Shown: one piece after another, positions 1-9,695 of the stretch
How positions within the stretch are numbered: the stretch's first letter is position 1
How the letters are laid out: each line of letters starts with the position of its first letter
NCBI GenBank assembly: GCA_910575815.1
Contig: CAJTFN010000007.1
Span: 1-64,000 of the forward strand
DNA: 64,000 nt
Source: Oscillospiraceae bacterium
GTDB taxonomy: Bacteria; Bacillota; Clostridia; Oscillospirales; Oscillospiraceae
Direction of reading: 5' to 3'
Program-made: the position numbers and the translations under genes
Notes under the pieces: model-generated
Database searches by the model: none
Told to the model about the DNA's origin: nothing
What the model saw: only the letters and a program-made list of their open reading frames with translations

Positions 1-110
1 GGGGCTTCACCCACCGCCGCATGGTATCGTTCCACAGCTCCATGCTGGCGCAAGCGGTGGCGTCCGGGCGCTGGGCGTAGATCAAAAGCTGTTCATCAAA
101 GCGGTATTTC
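1..110 (-). pseudogene. 5' fragment of a second giant helicase/methylase gene
   Basis: Bases 1-109 match 48114-48222, near the start of the intact 3594-aa helicase gene, with only two differences. Both are synonymous (Ala GCT/GCC and Ser AGC/AGT). The fragment keeps about 36 codons corresponding to residues 38-74 of the intact protein (KYRFDEQLL to WVKP). Homology stops at 109/110, so the first 37 codons and the start are missing, and the rest of the gene would continue left of the window. The silent differences mean it diverged as a coding copy, not as an assembly duplicate. It shows that the hcp region was placed against, or into, another conjugative element. Confidence 0.85.
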
Positions 111-181
111 TAAAGATATTGTCAAGGGGGAATGTAAGATTGAATTTTTACCTTTTTAGTTTTCTTTATTCCTTCAAAGGC

Positions 182-214
182 AACCGCCGCCACTCATATA
201 GAGGGGCGGCGGTT
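182..214 (-). terminator. hairpin after hcp
   Basis: Inverted repeat with 10-bp arms (182-191 and 205-214, AACCGCCGCC/GGCGGCGGTT) just past the hcp stop codon. On the minus strand it is followed by a short T-containing tract, so it is a moderate candidate terminator for the hcp-frdX transcript. Confidence 0.55.
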
Positions 215-224
215 ATAATCAGCA

Positions 225-1826
225 TTATTTCAGCAGTACCTCCAAATCACTCTCCGGGGTTGTGATCGGCGCAATGTGATAATGCTCTACCAGATACTGC
301 AACACGTTGGGCGACAGGAACGCCGGAAGTGTAGGCCCCAAGCGGATATTTTGGATTCCCAGGTGCAAAAGCGTCAGCAGGATACACACAGCCTTCTGCT
401 CATACCAGGAGAGAACCATTGACAGCGGCAGATCGTTTACACCACATGCAAAAGCCTCTGCCAGGGCTACAGCCACCTGGATGGCACTGTATGCGTCATT
501 GCACTGTCCCATATCCATCAGGCGGGGAAGTCCGGAAACGGTGCCAAGGTCCAGGTCATTGAACCGGTACTTGCCACAGGCAAGAGTAAGTACGATACTG
601 TCAGGAGGTGTCTGCTTTACAAACTCAGTATAGTAGCTGCGTCCCGGCTTTGCTCCATCGCAGCCGCCAACCAGGAAGAAATGTTTGACCACTCCGCTTT
701 TGACTGCTTTGACCACTTTGTCCGCAACGGACAAGACCGCGTGACGCCCAAAGCCGGTTGTGACGGTTCTTCCGCCATTGATACCAGTAAACTGCATGGC
801 TGTGGGGTAGCCGCCCAGCTCCAAGGCTTTTTGGATTACCGGCGAGAAGTCCTTTTCCGGCCCAATGTGGGCCAGCCCCGGATATGCGACGGCTTCCGTC
901 GTAAATACCCGGTCCGCATAGCTTGTTTTCGGCGGCATGAGGCAGTTTGTTGTAAAAAGGACCGGAGCGGGGATAGAAGCAAATTCCTTTTGCTGATTCT
1001 GCCAGGCAGTGCCGAAATTCCCTTTGAGATGGGGGTACTTTTTTAGTTCCGGATAACCGTGAGCCGGGAGCATTTCACCGTGGGTATAAATGTTGATGCC
1101 CTTGTCCTTGGTCTGCTCCAAGAGTTGTTTCAAATCAAAGAGGTCATGACCGGAAATGATAATAAACGGTCCTTTCTCTACAGTCAAACTTACTTCTGTT
1201 GGAACGGGATTGCCATAGGTTTCCGTATTAGCCTTATCCAGCAGTTCCATACATTTCAGGTTAACCGCCCCGACTTCCAGGACAATAGGAAGAAGTTCAT
1301 CCATCCCCCAGTCCTCCATACCGACAGCAAAGAGGGCCTTATAAAAAAAGAGGTCTACTTCCGGGTCCGTATAGCCCAGGACAGCAGCGTGATACGCATA
1401 GGCGGCCATACCCCGGATGCCAAACAGAATCAGCGACTTCAGAGAGCGAATATCCTCCCCAGCAGTCCACAGATGCTCCATGTCATAGTCATCGTTCTTC
1501 CCGCAGGCTGAGGTACACTCATAGCAGAGAGGAACAATCTGCCGCTTTACCTCATCCACACGCCGGAGCAGAGCAGAAAGGGCCTCCTTGTCAAAATTCA
1601 CATTCGTAATTGTCGCAAACAACCCTTCCCGCACAACCTGATTGGCGGCATGGCTAATCAGATGCCCATTTCCGTCTATGGTCCTTGCAAGGCCAATCAA
1701 TTTCCCGGTAAGCTGATCCTGCATTTCAGCAATACCGGCCTGCTTGCCGCATACGCCAGAATTTCCAGTACAGCCTTTGCATCCCGCTGTCTGTTCACAC
1801 TGGAAGCAAAACATTTTCTGTTCCAT
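225..1826 (-). CDS. hcp: hybrid cluster protein (hydroxylamine/NO reductase)
   Basis: Hcp is a cytoplasmic iron-sulfur protein that reduces nitric oxide or hydroxylamine in anaerobes under nitrosative stress. The N-terminus has the cubane-binding cysteines (CFQCEQTAGCKGC...VCGK, spacing C-x2-C-x8-C-x6-C). Further in are the hybrid-cluster segments VGGCDGAKPGR, LACGKYRFN and MGQCNDAYSA. At 533 residues it has full family length. AGGAGG lies 8 nt before the chosen ATG; a GTG one codon earlier is also possible. It is 18 nt downstream of frdX and probably shares its promoter. The hcp-frdX pair with an FNR-type HcpR regulator beside it is a known clostridial arrangement. Confidence 0.95.
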   Translation of the reverse strand: MEQKMFCFQCEQTAGCKGCTGNSGVCGKQAGIAEMQDQLTGKLIGLARTIDGNGHLISHAANQVVREGLFATITNVNFDKEALSALLRRVDEVKRQIVPLCYECTSACGKNDDYDMEHLWTAGEDIRSLKSLILFGIRGMAAYAYHAAVLGYTDPEVDLFFYKALFAVGMEDWGMDELLPIVLEVGAVNLKCMELLDKANTETYGNPVPTEVSLTVEKGPFIIISGHDLFDLKQLLEQTKDKGINIYTHGEMLPAHGYPELKKYPHLKGNFGTAWQNQQKEFASIPAPVLFTTNCLMPPKTSYADRVFTTEAVAYPGLAHIGPEKDFSPVIQKALELGGYPTAMQFTGINGGRTVTTGFGRHAVLSVADKVVKAVKSGVVKHFFLVGGCDGAKPGRSYYTEFVKQTPPDSIVLTLACGKYRFNDLDLGTVSGLPRLMDMGQCNDAYSAIQVAVALAEAFACGVNDLPLSMVLSWYEQKAVCILLTLLHLGIQNIRLGPTLPAFLSPNVLQYLVEHYHIAPITTPESDLEVLLK

Positions 1827-1844
1827 CACTGTTTCCTCCTATTA

Positions 1845-2537
1845 TTATTCTAAAATTCTTCCGTCCGTAGAAATAGTCACCACATTCCACGGAATAAACT
1901 TCCCGCTCTCCTGCAAGGCCTGTTTGACCGCGTTTTCGATTCCGCCGCAACAGGGAACTTCCATTCGTACTATGGTTACGCTCTTGATGTCATTTCCAGA
2001 AATGATTTGCGTCAGCTTTTCAGCATAGTCCCCCTCGTCCAGCTTGGGGCAGCCGATGAGCGTCACATGGCCGCGGATGAACATATCGTGGAAATTGCCA
2101 TAGGCATAGGCGGTACAATCTGCAGCGATGAGTAGCTTGGCACCGTTAAGGTATGGGGCGTTCACCGGCACCAGCTTAATCTGTACTGGCCATTGGGTCA
2201 GCTGGCTGGCGGCAGGCGTCTGTGCGGCAGGGGCAACGCAAGGATCCCGGTGAATCGTCTTTGCATTTGTTCCGGGACAGCCGCAGGGCAGAGGCGCGCT
2301 CTTCTGTTTAGCGGCCATCACAGCCGCATGGTCATAGGCGGGCGCTTCCCGCGTCTCAAAGCTGATTGCCTCCGTGGGGCAGGCGGGCAGGCAGTCACCC
2401 AGACCATCGCAGTAGTCCTCACGAGTGAGCCTCGCCTTACCGTCTACCATCTCAATAGCTCCCTCATGACAGGCAGCGGCACAGGCTCCGCATCCGTTAC
2501 ACTTTTCTTCATCAATATGAATTATTTTGCGAACCAT
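1845..2537 (-). CDS. frdX: hcp-linked 4Fe-4S ferredoxin-like protein (FrdX)
   Basis: A 230-aa protein with two N-terminal 4Fe-4S motifs (NGCGACAAACHEGAI and GLGDCLPACPTEAI). After an Ala/Pro-rich linker (about 85-115) comes a conserved C-terminal domain with further cysteines (IGCPKLD, EVPCCGGIENAV). It is the usual partner of Hcp and probably passes electrons to it. The start is set at the ATG of MVRKII because GGAAAGGACA lies directly upstream; a longer frame opening at 2558 would begin inside that ribosome site. First gene of the frdX-hcp operon, divergent from hcpR. Confidence 0.9.
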   Translation of the reverse strand: MVRKIIHIDEEKCNGCGACAAACHEGAIEMVDGKARLTREDYCDGLGDCLPACPTEAISFETREAPAYDHAAVMAAKQKSAPLPCGCPGTNAKTIHRDPCVAPAAQTPAASQLTQWPVQIKLVPVNAPYLNGAKLLIAADCTAYAYGNFHDMFIRGHVTLIGCPKLDEGDYAEKLTQIISGNDIKSVTIVRMEVPCCGGIENAVKQALQESGKFIPWNVVTISTDGRILE

Positions 2538-2577
2538 AAAATTGTCCTTTCCGGTCAACTATATTTTTGAATCCCTG

Positions 2578-2606
2578 TTGACATCTTGGGATCAGTATAG
2601 TATGAT
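2578..2606 (+). promoter_or_regulatory. sigma-A promoter of hcpR
   Basis: TTGACA (2578-2583) and TATGAT (2601-2606) are separated by exactly 17 bp. The predicted start site is near 2613, so the palindrome at 2621-2636 would sit at about +9 to +24, just before the hcpR ribosome site. That is a position where a bound regulator would block its own gene. Confidence 0.7.
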
Positions 2607-2636
2607 TCACTTGTTTTGTATGTTGAAATTTCAACA
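2587..2636 (-). promoter_or_regulatory. frdX-hcp promoter with HcpR-type operator
   Basis: The minus-strand -10 TATACT occupies 2599-2594, with transcription predicted to start near 2587. No good -35 box is present. Instead a perfect 16-bp palindrome, TGTTGAAATTTCAACA (2621-2636), is centred at 2628.5, which is -41.5 from that start. This is the classical class II activator position for CRP/FNR proteins. The half-site TTGA resembles the TTGAC half-sites reported for clostridial HcpR. Confidence 0.65.
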
Positions 2637-2650
2637 GAGGGGACAAATCT

Positions 2651-3325
2651 GTGGAAAAATATTTTGAAATATTGTGCATGTGTCCGCTGTTTCGGGATAT
2701 TGCGCATTGGGAACTGACCAAGGCTCTACGTTGCCTCAACGCCAGGGTATTTTCCTTTGAAAAGGGAGAAGCCGTGATGAATGAAAGTGAACCAGCAAAA
2801 TATGTGGGAATTGTCCTAACGGGCAGTTTCCAAATTGTTCGGACGGATTTCTTTGGTAATCGAAGCATGATTGCCAACCTTGTCCCTGGTGAATTATTTG
2901 GGGAATCCTTCGCTTGTGCAGGAGTAGAGGAAGTCCCAGTTTCTGTGCTGGCATCGGAGGCTGCGGAGGTTATGCTGATTGACTGTTTGAAAATTAGTCA
3001 TTCATGCAGTAATGCTTGTCAATTCCATCAACAGATGATTGACAATCTTCTTCAAATTGTTGCGGCAAAGAATTTGGTGCTTCACCAAAAAATCGAGGTC
3101 ACATCCAAGCGCACGACACATGAAAAGCTGATGGCGTATCTGATGCTTCAAGCTAAACAATTTGGCAGTCTGGAATTTGAAATACCATATGATCGCCAGG
3201 AGTTGGCAGATTATCTGGAAGTAGAGCGCAGTGGGTTGTCGGCGGAAATCGGAAAACTGCGTCGGCAAGGGGTCATTGAAGCAGACCGCAACAGATTCAA
3301 GATATACAAACCGTTTGATGTTTGA
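2651..3325 (+). CDS. hcpR: CRP/FNR-family regulator, HcpR type
   Basis: A 224-aa CRP/FNR regulator. The N-terminal effector domain contains the cyclic-nucleotide-like signature GELFGES (about 79-85). The C-terminal winged helix (about 150-220) includes YDRQELADYLEVERSGLSAE as its helix-turn-helix. The start is GTG, preceded by AGAGGGG. It is divergent from frdX-hcp across a short shared promoter and very likely activates that operon in response to NO, while repressing itself from the same palindrome. The sensing cofactor cannot be read from sequence. The name follows context and family. Confidence 0.85.
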   Translation: MEKYFEILCMCPLFRDIAHWELTKALRCLNARVFSFEKGEAVMNESEPAKYVGIVLTGSFQIVRTDFFGNRSMIANLVPGELFGESFACAGVEEVPVSVLASEAAEVMLIDCLKISHSCSNACQFHQQMIDNLLQIVAAKNLVLHQKIEVTSKRTTHEKLMAYLMLQAKQFGSLEFEIPYDRQELADYLEVERSGLSAEIGKLRRQGVIEADRNRFKIYKPFDV

Positions 3326-3337
3326 GGCATGTAAACA

Positions 3338-3379
3338 TAGCGGTAGCAAGTAGCGGCATAGCGGTAGCAAGTAGCGGCA
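3338..3379. repeat. two tandem copies of a 21-bp repeat
   Basis: Two identical adjacent units of TAGCGGTAGCAAGTAGCGGC plus A (3338-3358 and 3359-3379), directly after hcpR. No function is apparent. Confidence 0.9.
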
Positions 3380-3441
3380 AGCAATGCGCCGGTATATACC
3401 CGGCGCTCGCTTGTTGGTGGCTGACGCCCCCAAGCCCCCGT

Positions 3442-3471
3442 AAGGACCGGCGCGGTCGCGCCGGTCCTTTT
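3442..3471 (+). terminator. strong GC hairpin with T-run
   Basis: A 12-bp perfect stem (3442-3453 with 3458-3469) around the loop GGTC, followed on the plus strand by TTTT. It is placed to end hcpR transcription. The rest of 3326-3517 holds the tandem repeat and GC-rich sequence with no convincing gene. Confidence 0.6.
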
Positions 3472-3517
3472 AAGCCGCCTCCGGCGTCTGCTGTTACCCG
3501 CAGGGAGAGAAAAATCT

Positions 3518-4921
3518 TCAACGCGCCTCCTGCTGGCGGTCACGATTTTTCTCTTTTCCCGTCACGCCTAAAATCCGCTCCACGTTGTTTTTGGCGGTGA
3601 GCAGTTCTATCATTTTTGCCTTTGCCTGCTTGTACTCTGGATACCGTTGTTTGTTCTCGGCCTGCAACATGGCATACTCCTGTTTCAGCGATTGCATAGA
3701 CGGCAGCTTTTTCAAACCGAGAGAATCAAAGTACCGCTTCGCTGCTTGACAGGCCGTGATTTCACTGCTATGCTGTTCATAAAAATTTTCTCTTTTCCTG
3801 CCCGTCAATTTCCGATACTGTGCGTAAATCTCCCGTGTCTTACCGTAGGTGCCGATCTGCTTTTGCAGTTCAGAAATATCTTTCATTCTTGCACTGGCGG
3901 CTTTCGACTGGTCAGCTAAATCGTTGAATTTCTGAACCGCCGCATCACAGGCTTTCTCCAATTCTACAAGGTCAGTCAGCCCGTTTTCCTGCAAGTAGAT
4001 GAGTGTCTTTGCCATCTCTTTGAGGTTGAAGATTTTTGCCCACCGCTCGAATCCGGGAGAGTTGGCATGCTGCATTTTCGCTTGAATATCAATCAGCAAA
4101 TTGGGCTTGGACTGTACCGCCGCCTTTGCTCTTGGAGCAACGATCCGTTTGCCGGAAATGCGCTCCATAATCGCCGCTTCGGTGTAATCGTCACCAAGAG
4201 AATCGCAGCGGATGAACCGCTTACCGTTCGGAATTTTGAACGCCAGATATTTGCCCCGCCTAACCTCCGCTCCCGTCGCTTTCATGGCGGCGAGGAAGCT
4301 GTCAAAATCCTTGCATCCTTGACCGAGGGCGGTGTCGATTAAGCCTTCCAACTGGCCCCGGACGGTAGGCGGCTTACCCTCTCCCAGCCATGTGCCATAG
4401 CTGCCCCGGCTGGGCTTCGGCTCCGCAATCACCGACAGCCCATTTTCCAGGCACAGCATATCGGAGATTCTCCGAACTGTGAATGAGGACCGCCAGAAGT
4501 TCCGGAATTTCCTGGTGCAGTCTATGGCAGTCGAGTTGAACACGATATGCGAGTGAATGTGGTGCTTGTCAACATGGGTGCAGACGATAAAAGCATGATT
4601 GCCCTTGGTCAGCGACATAGCGAGATCATAGCCGATCTTGTTCGCCAGTTCCGGTGTAATCTCCCCCGGCTTGAAGGACTGCCGCAGATGGTAGGCGATC
4701 ACATCATTGTCCTTCCGTTCCCTGCCGGTAATGACGGCATACTGCCGTTTGGAAAATAGAAACTCCTGGTCAGCGATAGACGGATTGCATTGATAGGCTG
4801 TGACCAAATCGCCGCCGTTGGTTTTCTCTGGATTCTCTACATAGTCCGTCACCCGGCCCAGGGCTTCGGCCACGGTCCGGCCCTTGCCACTATGCAGCGG
4901 CATCAATCGTGTTGTCGCTAT
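3518..4921 (-). CDS. mobA: MobA-type relaxase (first mobilisation unit)
   Basis: A relaxase/mobilisation nuclease of about 467 aa that would nick oriT and stay bound to the transferred strand. The metal-binding three-His motif is HVDKHHIHSHIVFNS (about 119-133). The C-terminal half is helical, with coiled-coil-like Lys/Glu/Gln segments. The expected N-terminus of this family is Met-Ala-Thr-Thr-Arg-Leu. Here the matching codons are ATA GCG ACA ACA, with GGGGAGG 8 nt upstream. The only nearby standard start, TTG at 4927, lies 2 nt from that Shine-Dalgarno, so I place the start at ATA. It lies downstream of mobC, 64 nt away. Confidence 0.88.
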   Translation of the reverse strand: MATTRLMPLHSGKGRTVAEALGRVTDYVENPEKTNGGDLVTAYQCNPSIADQEFLFSKRQYAVITGRERKDNDVIAYHLRQSFKPGEITPELANKIGYDLAMSLTKGNHAFIVCTHVDKHHIHSHIVFNSTAIDCTRKFRNFWRSSFTVRRISDMLCLENGLSVIAEPKPSRGSYGTWLGEGKPPTVRGQLEGLIDTALGQGCKDFDSFLAAMKATGAEVRRGKYLAFKIPNGKRFIRCDSLGDDYTEAAIMERISGKRIVAPRAKAAVQSKPNLLIDIQAKMQHANSPGFERWAKIFNLKEMAKTLIYLQENGLTDLVELEKACDAAVQKFNDLADQSKAASARMKDISELQKQIGTYGKTREIYAQYRKLTGRKRENFYEQHSSEITACQAAKRYFDSLGLKKLPSMQSLKQEYAMLQAENKQRYPEYKQAKAKMIELLTAKNNVERILGVTGKEKNRDRQQEAR

Positions 4922-4985
4922 CTTCAAAACCTCCCCTCAAAAGAAAATGGTGGTGAGCGAAAAATCTTCGCCCACCACCAGACTG

Positions 4986-5321
4986 TCATTGAATTTTCGA
5001 TAGCTGCTCCAAAATGCTCCCGAACAGACCGCTGGCCTCCGTCAGCTTTGCGGTGATCTCGTCCACCTCGTCGGGATAGACCCCGCCGCCGGAATTGACC
5101 CGACGGGCAATCTGATTCACATTGTTGGAGGTATACCGCAGGAGCTTGGCACACTCGTCCAGTTCCTTGATTTGCAGTTGGACAATGTAGCCGTCAATAC
5201 ACATCTTCCGAATATAGGCGCTCATGTTGTGAACGCCCATCAGTGCCATCCTCTGTTCGATTAGGCTCCGTTCCTCGTCTGTAACTTTGAAATAGATACC
5301 GCTGGTTTTACTTTTCGCCAT
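4986..5321 (-). CDS. mobC: MobC-type relaxosome accessory protein
   Basis: A 111-aa protein with the ribbon-helix-helix-like MobC fold: the segments YFKVTDEERSLIEQRMALMG, MSAYIRKMCIDGYIV and [12 protein letters not shown] are typical. MobC proteins bind oriT and help the relaxase open it. The start at MAKSKT is chosen because AAGGGGG lies 5-6 nt upstream; an in-frame ATG 9 codons earlier lies within the end of the preceding gene. It is closely related to the second MobC near 37.4 kb. Confidence 0.88.
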   Translation of the reverse strand: MAKSKTSGIYFKVTDEERSLIEQRMALMGVHNMSAYIRKMCIDGYIVQLQIKELDECAKLLRYTSNNVNQIARRVNSGGGVYPDEVDEITAKLTEASGLFGSILEQLSKIQ

Positions 5322-5329
5322 AGTCCCCC

Positions 5330-7243
<1,914 letters not shown>

Positions 7244-7646
7244 ATTGGCCTTCCTTTCTTGCGGTAGGACGCAACCCGTAGTATGATGGTGGTGGATGTT
7301 CCAGGCACACAGAAAGCCAGCCCCCGGCTGCGTAATGTCGTTTGCAGTCGAAAGCTGGCTTGAGTGCCTATGTACTTTTGTCGTGAAAGGACGTTAGTTT
7401 TCACAGCATCCAAATCATCCTCTCACTTATAGGAGAAAAAACGGGGGTATGGCGGAACCATTTTCAAAAAGGTTTAGAAAATTTCTTGGAGCGGCCCGGT
7501 TTGTTCGCCCATCTCTATTATACGGTCAAATTGGCCATGACCGCAAAAATATGGCGATAATGCAAGATTAGGCCGTTCTGTTCTGAAAAATTGCAAAAAT
7601 GCAAGATGAAATCAGAAGTGCAGAATGCACACTTGATTTTGGTGTA

Positions 7647-7673
7647 ACGTGACCGACATTTTGTCGCTCACGT
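7647..7673. repeat. inverted repeat A (GCGACA/TGTCGC core)
   Basis: 12-bp arms (7647-7658 and 7662-7673) with one mismatch around a TTT centre. The core is the same CGACA...TGTCG as in the larger inverted repeat 115 bp away. Confidence 0.8.
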
Positions 7674-7787
7674 TTCTGACAAGCGAATACCATCGTTCTC
7701 CCAAGTATATTATGGGCGAAATCTAAAAAAACAGGCTAATGGCATGACAGTCCCATTTCAAAAAACATGACACCGCCCCTCGGATAT

Positions 7788-7816
7788 ACTTCGAGCGACA
7801 ATTTGTCGCTCGAAGT
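7788..7816. repeat. inverted repeat B, perfect 14-bp arms
   Basis: ACTTCGAGCGACAA (7788-7801) and its exact complement (7803-7816) around one central base. No T-run follows on either strand, so it is less likely a terminator than a protein-binding or nicking site. Confidence 0.85.
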
Positions 7817-7950
7817 TGTGCGGATATTGGTATCACCCCCTCCCATAGCACCGTCATTCACCACAAACGAGCAAGCCGCTATGTTGTATTAGGCGAAATC
7901 TCACATTCACCCTTTACAACATACATCTTTATAGAGCCGGGAGGCCGTCG

Positions 7951-8052
7951 TTAATCGGCGGCGTGGGCGTTGACTGCTAAAAGACTAACCATCATCACCG
8001 CCGCCAGGAACAGAGAAAAGAATCGCGTTAGATTGGGAAATTTGATGCTCAT
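7951..8052 (-). CDS. 33-aa signal-peptide-only mini-protein
   Basis: A complete 33-codon gene with a strong AAAGGAGG 6-7 nt before its ATG. The product has a basic N-terminus, a hydrophobic core (FFSLFLAAVMMVSLLAV) and an ANAHAAD end that looks like a signal peptidase site. Translation stops directly after it, so almost nothing would remain as mature protein. It may be a truncated exported protein, or a gene whose product is the signal peptide itself, as with peptide pheromones. It follows the DUF3846 gene on the same strand. Confidence 0.6.
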   Translation of the reverse strand: MSIKFPNLTRFFSLFLAAVMMVSLLAVNAHAAD

Positions 8053-8137
8053 GCGTCCTCCTTTCAGATTTTGGATTTTCCGGGGTGTGCTATGTACTAG
8101 GGCGGGACCAGCAGGCGGCGGAGCAGATGGCGGTGGG

Positions 8138-8479
8138 TCAATCCTTATCGCCTCCTTCCGGGCCGGACGTGGCGAAGTAGGCTTCAAATTCCCGCTGCTG
8201 GGCAGGGGTCAGGGAGGTAAAGTGTTCCCCCTCAAAGCCGCACAGCAGGAACGTCCCGGCGATAAAGTCCCCGCTGTCCGTGGGATTCTCCCGGTTGGGC
8301 ATGAGTTTCATGTTCTTGCCCTCACCGTTGCAGATCAGCATGACCCGCTGGGGCAAGTAGCACCCGGCCTCAATAGGTCCGCCCACAATCTGCTGAAAGG
8401 CTTCCAGCGTATCCTCCACCTGGATGGGGCGGGGAGCCTCGCAGGGTTCTACCACCAGAATGTCGATTTTGTTTGCCAT
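8138..8479 (-). CDS. DUF3846 family protein
   Basis: A 113-aa protein of the DUF3846 family, recognised by the central segment IEAGCYLPQRVMLICNGEGK followed by MPNREN. These small proteins are frequent cargo of Firmicutes conjugative elements and their function is unknown. It lies 30 nt downstream of the replication initiator gene, with an AGGAGG-like site before ATG, and is probably cotranscribed with rep. Confidence 0.75.
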   Translation of the reverse strand: MANKIDILVVEPCEAPRPIQVEDTLEAFQQIVGGPIEAGCYLPQRVMLICNGEGKNMKLMPNRENPTDSGDFIAGTFLLCGFEGEHFTSLTPAQQREFEAYFATSGPEGGDKD

Positions 8480-8509
8480 ACAGAAAATCCTCCTTCGTTT
8501 GTCCAGTTG

Positions 8510-9535
8510 TTATATTCCAGCGGCGTCCTGGGCCAGATCGTGACTGACCAGGGATGCGTAATACTGGCTGATGGTTGTGGGCGCGTTGTAGAGCGCAGCC
8601 AGGGTGTATGCCTTGATGTTCTTTACCAGCGTGGTATTCTGGCTCAGACTGTCCAGAACATAGGCGATATGCTCATGGTTCAGCTTCAGGAACCGGCTCT
8701 TGACCACGCCAGCAGCCATTTCCTCCCCGGCAATGCGGATGAAGTCCCGCCGGGAACAGCAGACCTCCACCATCAGCTCCACGTAGCCCGCCAGCGTTTC
8801 CTCATCGTAGGGATGCTCTTGGAGCAGGAGGTCAAAGTCGATATTTTCTTTTATCAGCTCTCGGTATCTATCCATCTCATCCATCCTCATCCGGCTCTTG
8901 GACTGACCGGCAGGGGGAGAAGCGAGAGGCGCGGGGGTAGGGGGAAAGATGGATGGGTCAGTATCGTTCAGATCAGTATTTTTCTTTTCAGTCTTATTAG
9001 GGGCGGAAAAACCGCCGTCAAGACCGCGCATTTCCAGCGGTGCAGACTGCGGAATTTCCGCAGTCAAGACTGCGGCACTGTCCAGCGGTCTTGACCGCTG
9101 ATTTTCCGCAGTCTGGGGGGCGGGGGGCGGCGGTGCCTGTTCCGGCTGCTGGGGCTGGCCGGGTTCCGGGGGCAGGATGAAGTTCTTGACGTAGATGCGG
9201 GTGGGCCGTCCCTGGCCCTGCTTCTTCCGCTCGATCAGGCCGATGCCGTCCTTGTCCAACTCCCGGAACAGCTTCGTGGCCTTGTCCTTGCCGCAGCTCA
9301 TGAGGTTCATAGCGTCCTCTTGGGTGAAGTAGATGTAGACGCGCTTATCGCTGTCCATCCAGCCGTTTTTCACTGACAGTCCCATCCGGTCCAGCAGAAG
9401 GCCGTAGAGGACCTTGGCCTCAATGGAAACGCTCTTATACCGGGGGTCTGTCAGCAGGGCCTTGGGGATACGGTAGAAACTGTACTGTTCCGCTTCGTTG
9501 CCGTAGTAGTAGTCCAGATTCAGATTTGACGGCAT
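8510..9535 (-). CDS. replication initiator, RepA_N type with DUF6017
   Basis: A 341-aa protein. The N-terminal RepA_N winged-helix domain (about 8-110) shows FYRIPKALLTDPRYKSVSIE, AKVLYGLLLDRMGLS and FTQEDAM...CGKDKATKLFREL. A long Pro/Gln/Ala linker follows (about 125-215), then a C-terminal helical DUF6017-like domain from DRYRELIKENIDFD. RepA_N proteins start plasmid replication, and integrative elements use them too. The start at MPSNLN is chosen because AAGGAGG lies just upstream; an earlier in-frame ATG near 9640 falls in the terminator region. It follows parAB, separated by two terminators. Confidence 0.85.
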   Translation of the reverse strand: MPSNLNLDYYYGNEAEQYSFYRIPKALLTDPRYKSVSIEAKVLYGLLLDRMGLSVKNGWMDSDKRVYIYFTQEDAMNLMSCGKDKATKLFRELDKDGIGLIERKKQGQGRPTRIYVKNFILPPEPGQPQQPEQAPPPPAPQTAENQRSRPLDSAAVLTAEIPQSAPLEMRGLDGGFSAPNKTEKKNTDLNDTDPSIFPPTPAPLASPPAGQSKSRMRMDEMDRYRELIKENIDFDLLLQEHPYDEETLAGYVELMVEVCCSRRDFIRIAGEEMAAGVVKSRFLKLNHEHIAYVLDSLSQNTTLVKNIKAYTLAALYNAPTTISQYYASLVSHDLAQDAAGI

Positions 9536-9570
9536 GGTGATTGCCTCCTTCGTGATGTTGCGGAGAAACA

Positions 9571-9610
9571 AAAAAGCGCCCCGGTGACTGTTGGTAGTCA
9601 CCGGGGCGCT
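9571..9610 (-). terminator. rho-independent terminator
   Basis: 14-bp perfect stem (9575-9588 with 9597-9610), loop of 8, followed on the minus strand by TTTTTTG. It ends the parAB transcript before rep. Confidence 0.85.
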
Positions 9611-9645
9611 CATGCTCCTGCCGCTTGTTGATTTGTCCATAAACG

Positions 9646-9687
9646 AAAAAGCCCGTCCGCAACTGATTTTAGTCAGTCACAGACGGG
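9646..9687 (-). terminator. second terminator after parB
   Basis: CCCGTC (9652-9657) pairs with GACGGG (9682-9687), with an inner ACTGA/TCAGT stem, followed on the minus strand by CTTTTT. It lies 9 nt beyond the parB stop, in tandem with the hairpin at 9571-9610. Confidence 0.75.
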
Positions 9688-9695
9688 AGATGTTG

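Larger units (their letters stand above)
7244..7950. other. AT-rich non-coding region, possible replication origin
   Basis: About 700 bp without a credible gene. It contains two related inverted repeats (listed separately), a direct repeat AATGCAAGAT (7559-7568 and 7598-7607), a repeated GGCGAAATCT (near 7712 and 7893), and A/T tracts. It lies between the serine recombinase and the Rep/Par block, so an origin, oriT or recombinase att site is plausible. None is proven. Confidence 0.45.

Noticed and set aside
3338-3379. A CRISPR array
   Set aside because: Only two directly adjacent 21-bp units without spacers; no cas genes anywhere in the window.
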